DNA of 64,000 nucleotides from Apoderus coryli (Eukaryota; Arthropoda; Insecta; Coleoptera; Attelabidae): the NCBI GenBank assembly GCA_911728435.2, contig OU452198.1, positions 35,555,902 through 35,619,901 of the forward strand, given 5' to 3'. Below the pieces are notes generated by a model. That model saw only the letters and a program-made list of their open reading frames with translations. It did not search any database and was not told where the DNA came from. Each line of letters opens with the position of its first letter. Position 1 is the stretch's first letter. This document shows positions 63,764-64,000 of the stretch, piece after piece. Made by a program: the position numbers and the translations under genes.

Positions 63764-64000
63764 ACTGGTTTGTATCCAAGCAATAACAACAATGCGTCTA
63801 CAATAACTGCTGGTATCAAATGAAATAAAAGGAAACATATGTAATGGACTATCTTGGAACTTTTCATTGTTCCGCCAGGATACCAAGCAACACCGTTCAG
63901 CGGCATTGACGTTTCCACAATTTTCCTGCCGATATTTATAATTTCTTCCATTGTTACTTTGTATTCAGCCGAACTGGTGAGGTTGTACACTCGTCGTGGA
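63764..64000 (-). CDS. Fatty acyl-CoA reductase, internal exon, cut by the window edge
   Basis: Open throughout on the minus strand. Reads RRVYNLTSSAEYKVTMEEII, then GRKIVETSMPLNGVAWYPGG, TMKSSKIVHYICFLLFHLIP and ALLLLLGYKPV. VYN.TS, WYPGG and the K(S/N)S...H....FFH..PA...D..L.L.G.KP pattern are diagnostic for alcohol-forming fatty acyl-CoA reductases, which use NADPH to reduce fatty acyl-CoA to fatty alcohol for waxes, pheromones or ether lipids. This part joins the Rossmann domain to the C-terminal domain. The NADPH-binding GxxGxxG and YxxxK motifs would lie upstream, beyond 64000. The donor is CCAGT before GTAAGA. The gene looks intact as far as it is visible. Confidence 0.92.

Noticed and set aside
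1..64000. tRNA genes, rRNA genes, CRISPR arrays, bacterial operons
   Set aside because: No cloverleaf with box A/B promoters, no rRNA core words and no regular spacer-repeat pattern were seen. The gene structure is eukaryotic.

Overview
This 64 kb window is AT-rich eukaryotic DNA with spliced genes, long introns and very dense transposable elements. It is most likely from an insect. The retrotransposon and transposase families (BEL/Pao, Jockey/CR1-like LINEs, mariner-type transposases with an N-terminal helix-turn-helix), a fatty acyl-CoA reductase gene, and tracts built from GGTACCTA-like words fit a sap-feeding hemipteran such as an aphid relative. The taxonomic call is inference. No tRNA, rRNA, CRISPR array or bacterial-type gene was seen.

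Region by region. Positions 1-17.86 kb hold three direct copies (A, B, C) of a 3-4 kb block. On the minus strand each carries the same series of exon-like cassettes with good splice signals. Copy B is interrupted by a 5'-truncated LINE with an open reverse transcriptase frame, and copy C by a dead mariner. A probable first coding exon of a plus-strand host gene lies at 4.49 kb. Positions 18-25 kb are a patchwork of decayed repeats, including a satellite-like array bracketed by direct repeats that carry hammerhead-ribozyme-like motifs. Positions 25.4-28.3 kb hold a 2.84 kb DNA element with 31-bp terminal inverted repeats (TIRs) and a 7-bp target duplication. Positions 34.8-45.5 kb hold several minus-strand LINE fragments, one split by a 2.4 kb insertion that itself contains another LINE, plus a small two-exon host gene of unknown function at 43.3-44.0 kb.

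Positions 44.1-50.7 kb are a clean three-level nest. A LINE is split by a second, inverted copy of the 7-bp-duplication element, and that copy is split in turn by an apparently intact mariner/Tc1-type element with 362-bp TIRs. Next to it, 50.98-58.42 kb is a nearly intact BEL/Pao LTR retrotransposon with a single 1767-codon Gag-Pol frame. Its left LTR carries a 490-bp hAT-type miniature element (MITE). From 58.4 kb to the end there are more miniature elements and then, on the minus strand, the last three coding exons of a fatty acyl-CoA reductase gene that runs off the right edge.

Host coding content that I can defend is therefore small: the reductase 3' end, the 89-residue two-exon gene, one probable first exon, and the repeated cassettes of unknown coding status. 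Almost everything else is mobile-element sequence, and the exact target duplications allow the order of insertions to be read.
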